The notes beneath the pieces are model-generated. The model ran no database searches. It had not been told where the DNA came from and was given only the letters and a program-made list of their open reading frames with translations. Both the position numbers and the translations under genes were made by a program. Shown in pieces: positions 35,943 to 45,174 of a stretch of DNA of 64,000 nt (the first letter of the stretch is position 1; each line of letters opens with the position of its first letter). The stretch spans positions 124,001 to 188,000 of the forward strand of contig NZ_JAXHDF010000009.1 of NCBI RefSeq assembly GCF_037071985.1, written 5' to 3'. This DNA is from Pseudogracilibacillus sp037071985. GTDB taxonomy: Bacteria > Bacillota > Bacilli > Bacillales > Amphibacillaceae.

Positions 35943-36014
35943 TGACCCGTACGGGATTCGAACCCGTGTTACCGCCGTGAAAGGGCGGTGTCTTAACCAC
36001 TTGACCAACGGGCC
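35943..36014 (-). tRNA. tRNA-Glu (anticodon TTC)
   Basis: 72 nucleotides. Acceptor GGCCCGT/ACGGGTC with one G-U pair, anticodon loop CCCTTTCACGG with TTC, T-loop GTTCGAATC. First of the four tRNA genes transcribed. CCA is not encoded. Confidence 0.96.
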
Positions 36015-36157
36015 AAATAAGTTGCTCTTAAAAGCCAACAGATTTTATTATATACAAGCTTTTCTACTTTGTAAAGGGTAAAGTTTAAAAATCTTTAATA
36101 ATTATTTACTATCCATTAGAAAACTAGTTTGTAGTATGAATCCATTTTTAAAATCGT

Positions 36158-36163
36158 TATAAT
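36158..36163 (+). promoter_or_regulatory. fabI: -10 box of fabI promoter
   Basis: TATAAT at 36158-36163, 33 bases before the start codon. No convincing -35 hexamer at 17 bases, and I do not see a good FapR operator, which controls fabI in Bacillus. Confidence 0.4.
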
Positions 36164-36195
36164 AAGTAACAGTACATATTATGGAGGTGCCATTC

Positions 36196-36972
36196 ATGTC
36201 TGGCTTATTAAATGGAAAAAACATCGTTGTTATGGGCGTAGCGAACCAGCGAAGCATCGCTTGGGGAATTGCAAAATCACTTCATCGTGAAGGCGCAAAT
36301 CTTATCTTTACAAACCGACAACAGCGCTCATCCCAGAAATTAGAAAAGTTATTAGACGAAAATAATATAGAAGCGAAATTACTTGTCTCCTGCGACGTGG
36401 CCAGTGACGAGAGCATTAAAGAAGCATTTGCAGAAATCAAAGAAAAGGTAGGGGCAATTCACGGCCTCGTTCATTCGGTTGCTTTTGCAAACCGTGATGA
36501 ATTACAGGGAGAATATGCAGAAACCTCTCGAGACGGTTTTTTACTTGCACAAGAAATCAGTGCTTACTCCTTAGTAGCAGTAACAAACGAAGCTAGAAAA
36601 TTAATGACAGAAGGCGGTAGTATTGTTACTCAATCTTATTTAGGTGCTGAGCGAGTTGTAAAAAACTATAACGTAATGGGTGTCGCGAAGGCTTCATTAG
36701 AAGCAAGTGTGAGATATTTAGCAGAAGACATAGGGAAAAATGAGATTCGTGTCAATGCTATTTCTGCAGGTCCGATTCGGACACTTTCGGCTAAAGGGGT
36801 TTCCGGATTAAATGAAATTCATTCGGTAATCGAAGAAAAAGCACCTTTAAGAAGAAACATTGATCAGGACCAAGTTGGAGATGCAACAATGTTCTTACTA
36901 AGTGATCTCGCTCGAGGAATTACAGGGGAAGTCATTCATGTTGACTCTGGATATCATATTATGGGTCTATAA
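36196..36972 (+). CDS. fabI: Enoyl-[acyl-carrier-protein] reductase FabI
   Basis: 258 residues from the ATG at 36196, with GGAGGTG just upstream; an ATG at 36181 is part of the ribosome site. Short-chain dehydrogenase fold with the FabI-type NAD loop VMGVANQRSIAWGIA and the catalytic YNVMGVAKASLEA (Tyr-x6-Lys). The end has the RGITGEVIHVDSGYHIMG phrase. It carries out the last reduction of each fatty-acid elongation cycle and is the triclosan target. Confidence 0.97.
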   Translation: MSGLLNGKNIVVMGVANQRSIAWGIAKSLHREGANLIFTNRQQRSSQKLEKLLDENNIEAKLLVSCDVASDESIKEAFAEIKEKVGAIHGLVHSVAFANRDELQGEYAETSRDGFLLAQEISAYSLVAVTNEARKLMTEGGSIVTQSYLGAERVVKNYNVMGVAKASLEASVRYLAEDIGKNEIRVNAISAGPIRTLSAKGVSGLNEIHSVIEEKAPLRRNIDQDQVGDATMFLLSDLARGITGEVIHVDSGYHIMGL

Positions 36973-37003
36973 CATAAAGTTAAAGTAACACATCTTTTAA
37001 ATT

Positions 37004-37050
37004 AGTCCGTCAACATTTCAAGCAAACTACTTGTTAGTGATTGACGGACT
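37004..37050 (+). terminator. Terminator of fabI
   Basis: AGTCCGTCAA (37004-37013) pairs with TTGACGGACT (37041-37050), then TTTTATATTTC. The reverse side is also AT-rich, so it may also serve the converging hexosaminidase gene. Confidence 0.82.
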
Positions 37051-37072
37051 TTTATATTTCTTTTACTGCTGA

Positions 37073-38323
37073 TTAATTTTTATATAAATTATCAATATCT
37101 TTATTTAATTTTTCTACATTTATATTTTTCAGTACATTATCTTGAATGTCATATTTTCCCTTCAAGGTAAGTATTCTAAACAAACTTTCATCTACTCTTT
37201 CCTCATTTAGCCTACCTGCTTTTACTGCCTCTTTTAACGCATTAAATACCTCAATTACGTTCTCATATTGGTGAGCTATCAAAACAATATCTGCCCCCGC
37301 TTCAATTGCCATTACAGCTGCTTCCCCAATCTCATACGTTTTTAAAATTGCTCCCATCGTTAAATCATCCGTAATAATAACACCTTCAAACCCTAGATTT
37401 TCTCTTAATATACCTGTAATTATAGTTTCCGAAAGAGTGGCCGGATACTGCGAATCTACGTTAGGCAATAAAATGTGAGCTGTCATTATAGCTTCTGCCC
37501 CAGCGTTTATTGCTTCATTAAAGGGAAAAAGTTCTATTTCATTTAATTCTTCATAGTTTTTATCTACTTTCGGTAAGTCCTCATGAGAATCTATACTCGT
37601 ATCCCCATGTCCTGGAAAATGTTTTACTACAGCAATAACATTTTCATTATGCATCCCTTTCATCATCTCAATTCCCAATTCACTAACAAGGTATTTATCA
37701 CTACCAAATGCACGAGCACCTATTACAGGGTTGTCTGGATTGCTATTTATATCTATTACAGGCGCAAAATTCATATTCAGTCCAAATTCCTTTAATTGTC
37801 TCCCTAAAACTTTTCCCGTCTCAAAAGCTATATTTTCTTGATAGAATTCCCCTATTTCCCAGTTGGACTTTAACGGTTTTAAATTTGGTAAACGTACAAC
37901 CTTACCACCTTCTTGATCAACACTTAAAAATAACGGTAATTGATCGTGTGAATTTTCATTTTTCAAATCGCTTATTAATTGTAACGATTGTTCAGGTTCT
38001 CGTAAATTGCGCGAGAATAAGATAAAGCCTCCTAACTTGTACGTGTGAAGTAATTTTTTAGTATCCTCCGTTAGTTCAGGTGTATCTATTCCCCCGACGA
38101 TAAGTTGACCGATCTTTTCATCTAATGTCATATCACTAATAATTTCATGAGCTTCTTTTCCGTGTTTATCCTCTTTACTTAGTCCGTTGTCAGGCATATC
38201 TACCTCTATTCCATTTTTATTCATTGATTGTATACTTAATGGACTTGGATACTTCTTTGCTAAAATCAAGTAGAAAGTAAAAAATAAGCTAAGTAGGGTT
38301 ACGATGATAATCAATCTTCTCAT
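37073..38323 (-). CDS. Glycoside hydrolase family 3 beta-N-acetylhexosaminidase (NagZ-like)
   Basis: About 416 residues with an N-terminal membrane anchor or signal (MRRLIIIVTLLSLFFTFYL). The catalytic loop KHFPGHGDTSIDSHEDLP near 230 has the Asp-His dyad of bacterial NagZ, and GFEGVIITDDLTMGAI carries the nucleophile Asp. It trims N-acetylglucosamine from wall fragments. It is shorter than Bacillus NagZ, which has an added C-terminal domain. The ATG at 38323 fits the AAGGAG site better than the GTG at 38332. Confidence 0.9.
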   Translation of the reverse strand: MRRLIIIVTLLSLFFTFYLILAKKYPSPLSIQSMNKNGIEVDMPDNGLSKEDKHGKEAHEIISDMTLDEKIGQLIVGGIDTPELTEDTKKLLHTYKLGGFILFSRNLREPEQSLQLISDLKNENSHDQLPLFLSVDQEGGKVVRLPNLKPLKSNWEIGEFYQENIAFETGKVLGRQLKEFGLNMNFAPVIDINSNPDNPVIGARAFGSDKYLVSELGIEMMKGMHNENVIAVVKHFPGHGDTSIDSHEDLPKVDKNYEELNEIELFPFNEAINAGAEAIMTAHILLPNVDSQYPATLSETIITGILRENLGFEGVIITDDLTMGAILKTYEIGEAAVMAIEAGADIVLIAHQYENVIEVFNALKEAVKAGRLNEERVDESLFRILTLKGKYDIQDNVLKNINVEKLNKDIDNLYKN

Positions 38324-38353
38324 TTGCTTCACTCCTTGTAATGCAAACTTTAC

Positions 38354-38890
38354 TTATCGATTCTCCGTAACCAAAATGCCTGCTTCTTTTAAAGCTTCAC
38401 AGGCAGAATGTATTTTTTCTATTGAATCAGATTCTAAAGTATGTAAATGAAGACCTCCGGTTAGTACGGATAAAGGGACCGTCTGATTTAAAGCATGAAT
38501 AAAATAATCAATATCCGATTTACTTTTTATCATAAGAGAACCAGCTAAATCGCCATAAAAAGGATGTTCAACAATCACATCAACAATTGTCACTCCAAAG
38601 TCTACTAAAATCTTCAGTTCTTTTTTTGTATCTTCAGGTGCATGATTACAAACGATAACTTTTCTATACAAGTGGTTTTGAGACGTATTTTGATAATAAA
38701 CATAGCCACGGCTTGTTGCAATGATCGGCTCCTCGGCAGTTCGTAATAAAGCAATATCTGTTACGATTACTTGCCTGCTAACACCGGTTAGTTCAGCTAG
38801 TATTTGACCTGTTAAAGGCTTTGAACTCTTTTTTAATTGATCAACAATAAACCTTCTTCTTTCTTCACCATTCATATTACGACTTGTCAT
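38354..38890 (-). CDS. niaR: NiaR (YrxA), niacin-responsive repressor of NAD synthesis
   Basis: Length 178 residues. A winged helix (about 10-65, GQILAELTGVSRQVIVTDIALLR) is followed by a 3H domain with CNHAPEDTK, VEHPFYGDL and GLHLHTLE, whose histidines bind metal and nicotinic acid. Known members repress nadBCA and niacin transporter genes. None of those is next to it here. SD AAGGGG lies 12 bases before the ATG. Confidence 0.92.
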   Translation of the reverse strand: MTSRNMNGEERRRFIVDQLKKSSKPLTGQILAELTGVSRQVIVTDIALLRTAEEPIIATSRGYVYYQNTSQNHLYRKVIVCNHAPEDTKKELKILVDFGVTIVDVIVEHPFYGDLAGSLMIKSKSDIDYFIHALNQTVPLSVLTGGLHLHTLESDSIEKIHSACEALKEAGILVTENR

Positions 38891-39159
38891 TTTGTTAAAT
38901 TACCCCTTTATCCTGGATCTTCCTTATATCTGTTCCATCTTACCATATTATCAAAAACAAAATAAAGCACCCCAAAGTAAGATTCCAACATAGTTTTATA
39001 GCTTGCCACTATAGCCGATAATATCACTTCAAAAACACATTATTTTATATTAAACGACCACAAGCTCACCTTTTCTTCGTTTTCATACGTTGTCCGCCCT
39101 TTCACTTCATTCATTTAAGAATAAATTATAGTAGGAGAAAAAAGGAGGTGGAATAGTAT

Positions 39160-39456
39160 ATGCAAGATAATCGAAAAGAATTATATAACTTGTCCAACCA
39201 AATGATGGATATATTTATTAAAGATATTTTCTCAAATAATAAAATAGACTTAGTTGAAGCAAAGTCAAACATTTCGGAAGAACAACGTGAAGCATTGAAA
39301 AATTCCGTAAATAATTTAAAGGAACAAGTGGAAAGCTTTCTTTATGAAAAAAATGCCAAAAAAACTATTACAGAAAATGATCAAGATAAGAGCAATTCCG
39401 AAAGTCCACTTAGGGAAATGTTTAGAAGAAAAAATCAAGAGGATAAAAGTGAATAA
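39160..39456 (+). CDS. CotW-like small spore coat protein
   Basis: Length 98 residues, hydrophilic, helical and lysine/glutamate-rich, with no membrane segment. The FIKDIFSNNKID start and NVSEEQREAL-like middle resemble CotW of the insoluble spore coat cluster. SD AAAGGAGG lies about 10 bases before the ATG. It is directly followed by a CotX-family gene, which supports the assignment. I see no clear sigma-K promoter. Confidence 0.7.
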   Translation: MQDNRKELYNLSNQMMDIFIKDIFSNNKIDLVEAKSNISEEQREALKNSVNNLKEQVESFLYEKNAKKTITENDQDKSNSESPLREMFRRKNQEDKSE

Positions 39457-39534
39457 ATAGTTGAAGTCACTGATAAATAAGCTCACTCAAAAGTTTGCTC
39501 GCTTGCATTTAATAGAACTATAGGAGGGATAAAT

Positions 39535-39999
39535 ATGTATGATTATGAAGATGATTACAGGTTTTCAAACGGATGGATAGCATTAGATGAGAGGTCAGAA
39601 CATCCAGTAAGATTTTGTGACAACAATTCAAATGCAGAAAACGAAGCAGCTCAAATTAGTGAAATTGACCAGTCCTCTAATGAAGTCATTATTATAAGAG
39701 ATTCCTGTGATATATCTGTAGAAACGACAGACACACAAATTGCTGCATCCTTACAGGCAGCACTTCAAGTAGCTATTGCAGTAGTAATAAATATTACAAT
39801 TGCGGATAGCAGCCGTGCAGAAAAAGTGACGCAAGAATTATTAGAATTGTCTCAAATTAAACAAACAAATCGCCAAAAACTTGTCATTGTCAATTCACGA
39901 AATGTAGATGTCACTACTACTGATACTGACGTCGCAATTTCATTACAATTAATGCTACAAATCCTTGTTGCACTTTTCGCACAGCTGGATATCCTCTAA
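39535..39999 (+). CDS. Spore coat protein X/V family (CotX-like)
   Basis: Length 154 residues. A polar N-terminus of about 45 residues precedes two copies of the CotX/V pattern, near 50-100 and 110-154 (SCDISVETTDTQIAASLQAALQ and SRNVDVTTTDTDVAISLQLMLQ). These assemble the cross-linked outer coat or crust. SD AGGAGGG precedes the ATG. The gene is 78 bases after the CotW-like gene. Confidence 0.88.
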   Translation: MYDYEDDYRFSNGWIALDERSEHPVRFCDNNSNAENEAAQISEIDQSSNEVIIIRDSCDISVETTDTQIAASLQAALQVAIAVVINITIADSSRAEKVTQELLELSQIKQTNRQKLVIVNSRNVDVTTTDTDVAISLQLMLQILVALFAQLDIL

Positions 40000-40064
40000 A
40001 CTCTTCACTATATATAATGTTAACCAGCTTGGCTATGTTCCTGTTTGAACCATCTTTTTTTAAA

Positions 40065-40090
40065 AGGTCTCTTCAGCTGAAGAGACCTTA
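40065..40090. terminator. 26-bp perfect palindrome between converging genes
   Basis: AAGGTCTCTTCAG with CTGAAGAGACCTT, a perfect dyad without a loop spacer. T-runs are short (TTTT on the minus side), so it is probably a terminator for the coat genes and the converging dehydrogenase. Confidence 0.6.
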
Positions 40091-40235
40091 ATATATTAAA
40101 TACAACTAAAATATTAATTATTGACACTAATCCTATACGCAAGAACTAACGATACATTTTTAGGATGGGCACTTTTTTGATTTCTCCTTTATATTATAAA
40201 CAAGCTGCCGCTACTCTAATTTCTGTAATCATGTT

Positions 40236-41051
40236 TCAACTAACCCTCGCCTGCCTACTTACCTTACAAACCATTTTCATCAGTGCATGATGTGCTGGAG
40301 GAATTAGGCTAAAAACAATATCCATTGTTTTGCGCATCGGTATTGGATAAATGATAACTTTATTTTTATGGACTTCTTTTAAGACGATTTTGGCTAATTT
40401 TTCGGGAGACATTACCTTCTGTTTCTTTAATTGGTTAATAATAAGGGATTTATTAATATTGACTGCTTTTGACTTTTCAAAGATGGGAGTGTCCACAAAT
40501 GCTGGACAAAGGGTGCTAACACTGACCCCAAAATCTTCAGCCTCATAATGAAGTGACGTTGTTAAACCTACTACGGCATGCTTTGTTGTAGAGTAGACTG
40601 CGGATACGGGGGATGGACCAAGGCCAGCTGCAGATGCCGTGTTAACAATATGTCCGAAACCTTGTTTTTTCATAATGTTATAGCCAATTTGGGTGCCGTA
40701 AATGACACCCCACAAGTTAACATCAATCATTTCTTTCCAATCTTGAATAGACATATCATATAATTCACCATACATAGCTATTCCTGCATTATTGAAAAGG
40801 TAATCTAAATGTCCGAATTCCTCATATATCTCTGTCAGAATTTGATTCATTTGATCATAATCGGTGACGTTTAATAATACGAATCTTGAATTGACCTTTG
40901 ATTTATTAAGAGAAGCTTCAACTTCCTTTCCTTCCTTTTCATTAATATCAGCAATAATTACAAATACTTCTTGGGACACAAGCTCTTTACAGAGAGCCTC
41001 CCCGATAGATGCACCACCAGTGACAACAGCTACTTTATTATTCGTTTTCAT
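40236..41051 (-). CDS. Short-chain dehydrogenase/reductase with altered cofactor loop
   Basis: 271 residues from the ATG at 41051, preceded by GGGAAGAA; the ORF runs 13 codons further without a site. Classical SDR features are the NNAG loop (LFNNAGIAMYG), the catalytic Ser region and YSTTKHAVVG. The nucleotide loop reads TGGASIGEAL, one glycine short of the usual TGGASGIG. That could weaken cofactor binding, or the protein may be inactive. Substrate unknown. Confidence 0.85.
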   Translation of the reverse strand: MKTNNKVAVVTGGASIGEALCKELVSQEVFVIIADINEKEGKEVEASLNKSKVNSRFVLLNVTDYDQMNQILTEIYEEFGHLDYLFNNAGIAMYGELYDMSIQDWKEMIDVNLWGVIYGTQIGYNIMKKQGFGHIVNTASAAGLGPSPVSAVYSTTKHAVVGLTTSLHYEAEDFGVSVSTLCPAFVDTPIFEKSKAVNINKSLIINQLKKQKVMSPEKLAKIVLKEVHKNKVIIYPIPMRKTMDIVFSLIPPAHHALMKMVCKVSRQARVS

Positions 41052-41053
41052 TA

Positions 41054-41143
41054 TTATTTCTTCCCAATTGTTTTTGTTGAAGAAGAGCAAAATGAAACTC
41101 CATAACTTTCTGTTAAACTATCTCTATGACATTGTACCTTTAT
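41054..41143 (-). other. Possible 29-codon leader ORF without a standard start codon
   Basis: A strong AGGAGGGG (41150-41157 on the minus strand) is followed six bases later by ATA AAG GTA, then 28 open codons ending two bases before the SDR ATG. The peptide would contain two Cys and many Ser/Thr. ATA starts are very rare, so this may be a decayed leader peptide gene or chance. Confidence 0.25.
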
Positions 41144-41186
41144 GGTGATCCCCTCCTGTTTATTAAATTCTACTAATAATAGTCGA

Positions 41187-41957
41187 TCAAAAATCCATTT
41201 CTCTTAACCATATGGAAAGAATTTTTTCCCGATCCCTCACATCCTTGCTTTCTTTTTTATATTTATTAAGTTTCTTTTCACCGACAATTTGACCATCTAA
41301 CATATAAAGAATACGTTCGGTTTTAGCAGCCACTTTTACATCATGCGTCACTAATAAAATCGTCGTCCCTAACTTATTAATATCGTTTAATATTTCCATG
41401 ATGTCACTTGCAGATTTAGAGTTTAAAGCGCCTGTAGGCTCATCACCAAAAATAATATTGGGATCATTGATAAGCGCTCTGCAAATTGCTACCCTTTGTA
41501 ACTGGCCACCAGATGCTTGCGTTATATCATTATTAGCGAGTTCATATATTCCCATTTTCTTCATTAATTCAATTGCTGTATCATTAATTTTCTTACGACT
41601 TCTTTTATTGGCTAGATAAGCTGAAAGAATAATGTTGTCATAAATACATAAATTTTTTAACAAGTGAATATGCTGAAAAATAAACCCCATTTCATGTAAA
41701 CGCAGCAGCGATAAATCTTTTTCAGATAATCCTGAAATCTCTTTATCATTAAATAAAACACTTCCAGAGGAGATTTTGTCCATGCCACTTATATTGTAAA
41801 GCAACGTTGATTTTCCAGAACCGGATGGCCCCATCACACATACAAATTCACCTTGTTTTATTTTTAAATCTATATTTTTTAATACTTTGTGTTCATTTTT
41901 TTCTCCAACCCTATATGATTTACTTAATCCCTTTGCCTCTAAAATAATTTCCACCAC
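41187..41957 (-). CDS. ABC exporter ATPase, MacB/LolD type
   Basis: Length 256 residues. Walker A GPSGSGKSTLL near 43, Q-loop FIFQHIHLL, signature ASGGQLQRVAI (ASGGQ in place of LSGGQ), Walker B IIFGDEPTGALNSKSA, H-loop LLVTHDVK. The DEPTGALN string marks the antimicrobial peptide/macrolide export branch. It starts at GTG behind AAGGAGG. It pairs with the FtsX-like permease encoded directly upstream. Confidence 0.9.
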   Translation of the reverse strand: MVEIILEAKGLSKSYRVGEKNEHKVLKNIDLKIKQGEFVCVMGPSGSGKSTLLYNISGMDKISSGSVLFNDKEISGLSEKDLSLLRLHEMGFIFQHIHLLKNLCIYDNIILSAYLANKRSRKKINDTAIELMKKMGIYELANNDITQASGGQLQRVAICRALINDPNIIFGDEPTGALNSKSASDIMEILNDINKLGTTILLVTHDVKVAAKTERILYMLDGQIVGEKKLNKYKKESKDVRDREKILSIWLREMDF

Positions 41958-41966
41958 ATCTCCTCC

Positions 41967-44324
41967 TTACGCACCTATATTGGTAATACTGAAATTCTTT
42001 ATGGATCCTATACTCAAAATAGTTGTTAATGATACTGTCAAAATAAGAATAAACGGACATATGAAATAAGCTTTTATTGGATCAATTACAAACTTTATTT
42101 CGGAAGCTCCCATAAAAGACAATACGACACTCGCAACCCTTTGACCTAATGCATTTGAAACAAAAGTTCCAAGAATAATACCAATAATGAGAACACCTAA
42201 TGTTCTTGTTACATATTGTATTCGGATATGTTTTAAGGAAAAACCAATACTTCTCATTATTGCAAGTTGTGAATAATCCTTTGCAATTAACATTTTCAAA
42301 AATAAAGATGTAATGAGTATCGATATGAAGATAGCAATAATAATTGCAGAAATGGTAAATGTTCTTACCTGCTTGATCGTATTCCCAAATGTTTCGTTTA
42401 CATATCCTTTTAAATTGGTCACTTTTGCCGGATAAAAAGTATTGCTATACTCCGCAATTTTCCCCGGAATGCTGACATTGGCTTTGAAATCTACACCTAT
42501 TTTATACGAAAGCACGTTATCCTTATTTGGAGGAATCAATGCTTTTGCGGTTCTGCCACCATTTGTTACATCTTGATAGACACCGCTTATGACCATCTCT
42601 TCCTCTTGCCCATCAATGAATAGTTTTAAAGAATCCCCGACACTTTTTTCATATTCTTCACTGTTCAAATAGGAAATTGCAATCTCATTTTGTCGAGTTG
42701 GAGCGGCCCCCGTTACATATTCTAAAGAAAAAATTGAAAAATCCCCCGATTCAATTGATATGTTTTCTAAGGCCCCCTCATTGTTTACAAGTTTAAATTG
42801 ACTCGTCACAAGAGGTGCAAACTTTTCGACATCTGGGTCATTTGAAATATTTGTGATTATGTTCGCAAAATTATCTGAGGTATCTGATTGCTGTATGTCA
42901 ATTCGGATATCACTGCGTTCCACTCCCAAATATTTTATAAAATCAGGAGATTGAATAGTGTTAAGGAAATTAACCGGGACGATGATAATAAATGAACAAA
43001 TTAAAAATACTAAAAACAGTAATCCGTATATTCTGAATCTTATACGTATATCTCTTATTCCAAGAAGAATGTGAATATTAGAAAAAGAATTCTTATTAAA
43101 GGGAAAATAATTTACGTTTTTACTCTTCTCATTACTATCTTTCAACCTCAATGCTTCTACTGCCGAAATTTTATTAAATCTCCTCAAAATAAACATACAA
43201 AAAAATACGGTAAAGAGGAAAATTAACACAACGGCAAGAAAAGGAATGAGCTTCAGGAACAAATTCTTAGGAGCGGTCCCCATATACAACATGATATTGA
43301 AAGTAAACAAATGATTTACCAATAAAGAGACCATATAACCGGCTACAGATGCTCCAGCTGCCATAACAATATATTTTAATAGATATACTTTTTTAATATC
43401 TTGAAGATCAATTCCTATCGCTTTCATGACACCAATTTCTTGATAATCTTCTTCAATTGCTGCAAGAATAGTAAATCGAATACAGAGAAGCGCAATAATA
43501 CTAAGAAGAATGCTGACAAAGATAATGAGAGCAGATACGATCCCATCTGTAATTGCATTTAAAGCTTTAAACAATGGATAATCAATAGTCGGTCCCTTAT
43601 TTGGCAGTTCAGCAGATTGATACAAATTTCTAAAATTATTAAGTTCATTTACATCAGTTAGTTGAAATTCAAGTAAATATTCAATTTGCCCGATATTCTT
43701 TTTTAGCTCATTTAAATCAGCCTCGTTTACAACAAAACGTTTTGAATGAATGACAGATGGATTCATCTGCACATCTCGAACAAAATCAGTGACGATAAAT
43801 TCCTTAGTAAAGTCTGTTGTAGAAATGGTAACTTTATCGCCTAGTGAAATATTTTCTTTTTGCATAAAGTAAATAGGAACAGCTATTTCTCCGGATGAAA
43901 CGTGTATCCTCTCACTGTTTAAATTTAATAGAAAGTCAAAGGAACTATTCTGTTTTACAAAGTAATGATCCATAATGCTGTTCGTTTCTGATGCCTTCAC
44001 ATTTCCAAAGGTAATATTTCCATCATCAATTTGAATCATTTCAACGACCTGATGATCTTTGACTAAATTATTTTCTGTTGCAAAAGCATCAATATGAGAG
44101 TAATCGACCTTTCCTGAGTGCATCTGGACAAAATGTGGAACTTGAGATTTTGTAAACAAAGCATTTAAAGAGTTGGTCATTTCTGTTATCATATTTGTTC
44201 CACTGGCAACAAGTAAAGAAGATAGAAAGATGAAAATAAATAATGTTGCTGTTATAACTTTATTTTTTAAAAAATCCTTTTTAAACATTCTAATTAACAC
44301 TTGAATATACACAGCTCCTTTCAC
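41967..44324 (-). CDS. FtsX-like ABC permease, two-module (antimicrobial peptide export type)
   Basis: Length 785 residues. The first helix is at about 20-40, then a large extracellular domain to about 250, three helices with the FtsX core near 260-390, and then a second extracellular domain and core near 650-780. The duplicated eight-to-ten helix layout is typical of MacB/BceB-like permeases that handle peptides or lipoproteins. Start choice is unclear: AAAGGAG overlaps the first codons, so GTG codons a little further in may be used. Confidence 0.87.
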   Translation of the reverse strand: MKGAVYIQVLIRMFKKDFLKNKVITATLFIFIFLSSLLVASGTNMITEMTNSLNALFTKSQVPHFVQMHSGKVDYSHIDAFATENNLVKDHQVVEMIQIDDGNITFGNVKASETNSIMDHYFVKQNSSFDFLLNLNSERIHVSSGEIAVPIYFMQKENISLGDKVTISTTDFTKEFIVTDFVRDVQMNPSVIHSKRFVVNEADLNELKKNIGQIEYLLEFQLTDVNELNNFRNLYQSAELPNKGPTIDYPLFKALNAITDGIVSALIIFVSILLSIIALLCIRFTILAAIEEDYQEIGVMKAIGIDLQDIKKVYLLKYIVMAAGASVAGYMVSLLVNHLFTFNIMLYMGTAPKNLFLKLIPFLAVVLIFLFTVFFCMFILRRFNKISAVEALRLKDSNEKSKNVNYFPFNKNSFSNIHILLGIRDIRIRFRIYGLLFLVFLICSFIIIVPVNFLNTIQSPDFIKYLGVERSDIRIDIQQSDTSDNFANIITNISNDPDVEKFAPLVTSQFKLVNNEGALENISIESGDFSIFSLEYVTGAAPTRQNEIAISYLNSEEYEKSVGDSLKLFIDGQEEEMVISGVYQDVTNGGRTAKALIPPNKDNVLSYKIGVDFKANVSIPGKIAEYSNTFYPAKVTNLKGYVNETFGNTIKQVRTFTISAIIIAIFISILITSLFLKMLIAKDYSQLAIMRSIGFSLKHIRIQYVTRTLGVLIIGIILGTFVSNALGQRVASVVLSFMGASEIKFVIDPIKAYFICPFILILTVSLTTILSIGSIKNFSITNIGA

Positions 44325-44332
44325 TTAGAGAA

Positions 44333-45169
44333 CTATTGTTGAAAAATATCTTTATGTGCATTCGTCCGGTTCATTAAAGAAAAATCTACTTTTGAAAATG
44401 CAAGGGTTGAAAGTATTAAAAACAAAACCCCAAATAACAATACAATGATAATACTCATTTGCGGTGTGATGACTAAATGATTGACCTTAAATGCAAGCTG
44501 TTCTGCTAGTAGTTCATCTGCTGTAAGAGACATTTTTTCTAAACTGAGGGTTCTGAAAAATGCAGTTGCATATGTCATTGGATTTAATAATGCAAGATGT
44601 TGGAGTCCATTGGGTAGAAGACTAAGAGGTACGTAGACGCCACATAAAAAAGTAATAGGAGTCGTAACGGCGATTGAAACAACTTGGAATGTTTGTGAAT
44701 TTTTTACACATGTTGCTATATATAATCCAAAAGAAGAAAATACAAGTCCGATTATGATCATACAACCAAAGATTGCGATTGGAGTGAAAGGAGACGCATA
44801 CCTCATTCCAATGAAATAACCTACAACGAGAATTAAAATTCCTTGAAAAGTTGCAATCGTTGTAGAAGATAGCATTTGCCCGATCGCAATGTGGACTCTC
44901 TTAACCGGACTGACAAGTATTTCTTTCATATAACCTGAAACAATATCGTCGATCGTTGAAGTGGCAATATTCAAAGATGTTTGAAACACGACGATGATTA
45001 CAATTCCTGCTAATACATAATTAACTGGATTGCTTATATACGCACTTTTAAAAATCGAGCTTAATAAATATAAATAGAAAAACGGCATAATAAACATTAA
45101 AATCAGCTGCACACGATTCCTGGCAAAAAGTTTTACATTCCTAAACCATAGTGCTGCAATAACTCGCAT
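44333..45169 (-). CDS. ABC-2 type permease, drug exporter (DrrB-like)
   Basis: Length 278 residues with six membrane helices. The ABC-2 signature near 220 (the TFLCGVYVPLSLLPNGLQHLALLNPMTY region) is clear. SD AAGGGGG precedes the ATG. It is six bases downstream of its ATPase gene and would form a homodimer in the membrane. Drug or peptide cargo is unknown. Confidence 0.9.
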   Translation of the reverse strand: MRVIAALWFRNVKLFARNRVQLILMFIMPFFYLYLLSSIFKSAYISNPVNYVLAGIVIIVVFQTSLNIATSTIDDIVSGYMKEILVSPVKRVHIAIGQMLSSTTIATFQGILILVVGYFIGMRYASPFTPIAIFGCMIIIGLVFSSFGLYIATCVKNSQTFQVVSIAVTTPITFLCGVYVPLSLLPNGLQHLALLNPMTYATAFFRTLSLEKMSLTADELLAEQLAFKVNHLVITPQMSIIIVLLFGVLFLILSTLAFSKVDFSLMNRTNAHKDIFQQ

Positions 45170-45174
45170 CTTGA

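Noticed and set aside
36121..36180. FapR operator before fabI
   Set aside because: AAACTAGTTT is palindromic but does not match the FapR consensus well enough to claim.
39060..39150. Sigma-K promoter before the coat genes
   Set aside because: CATACGTTG resembles a sigma-K -10, but no -35 AC at proper distance was found.
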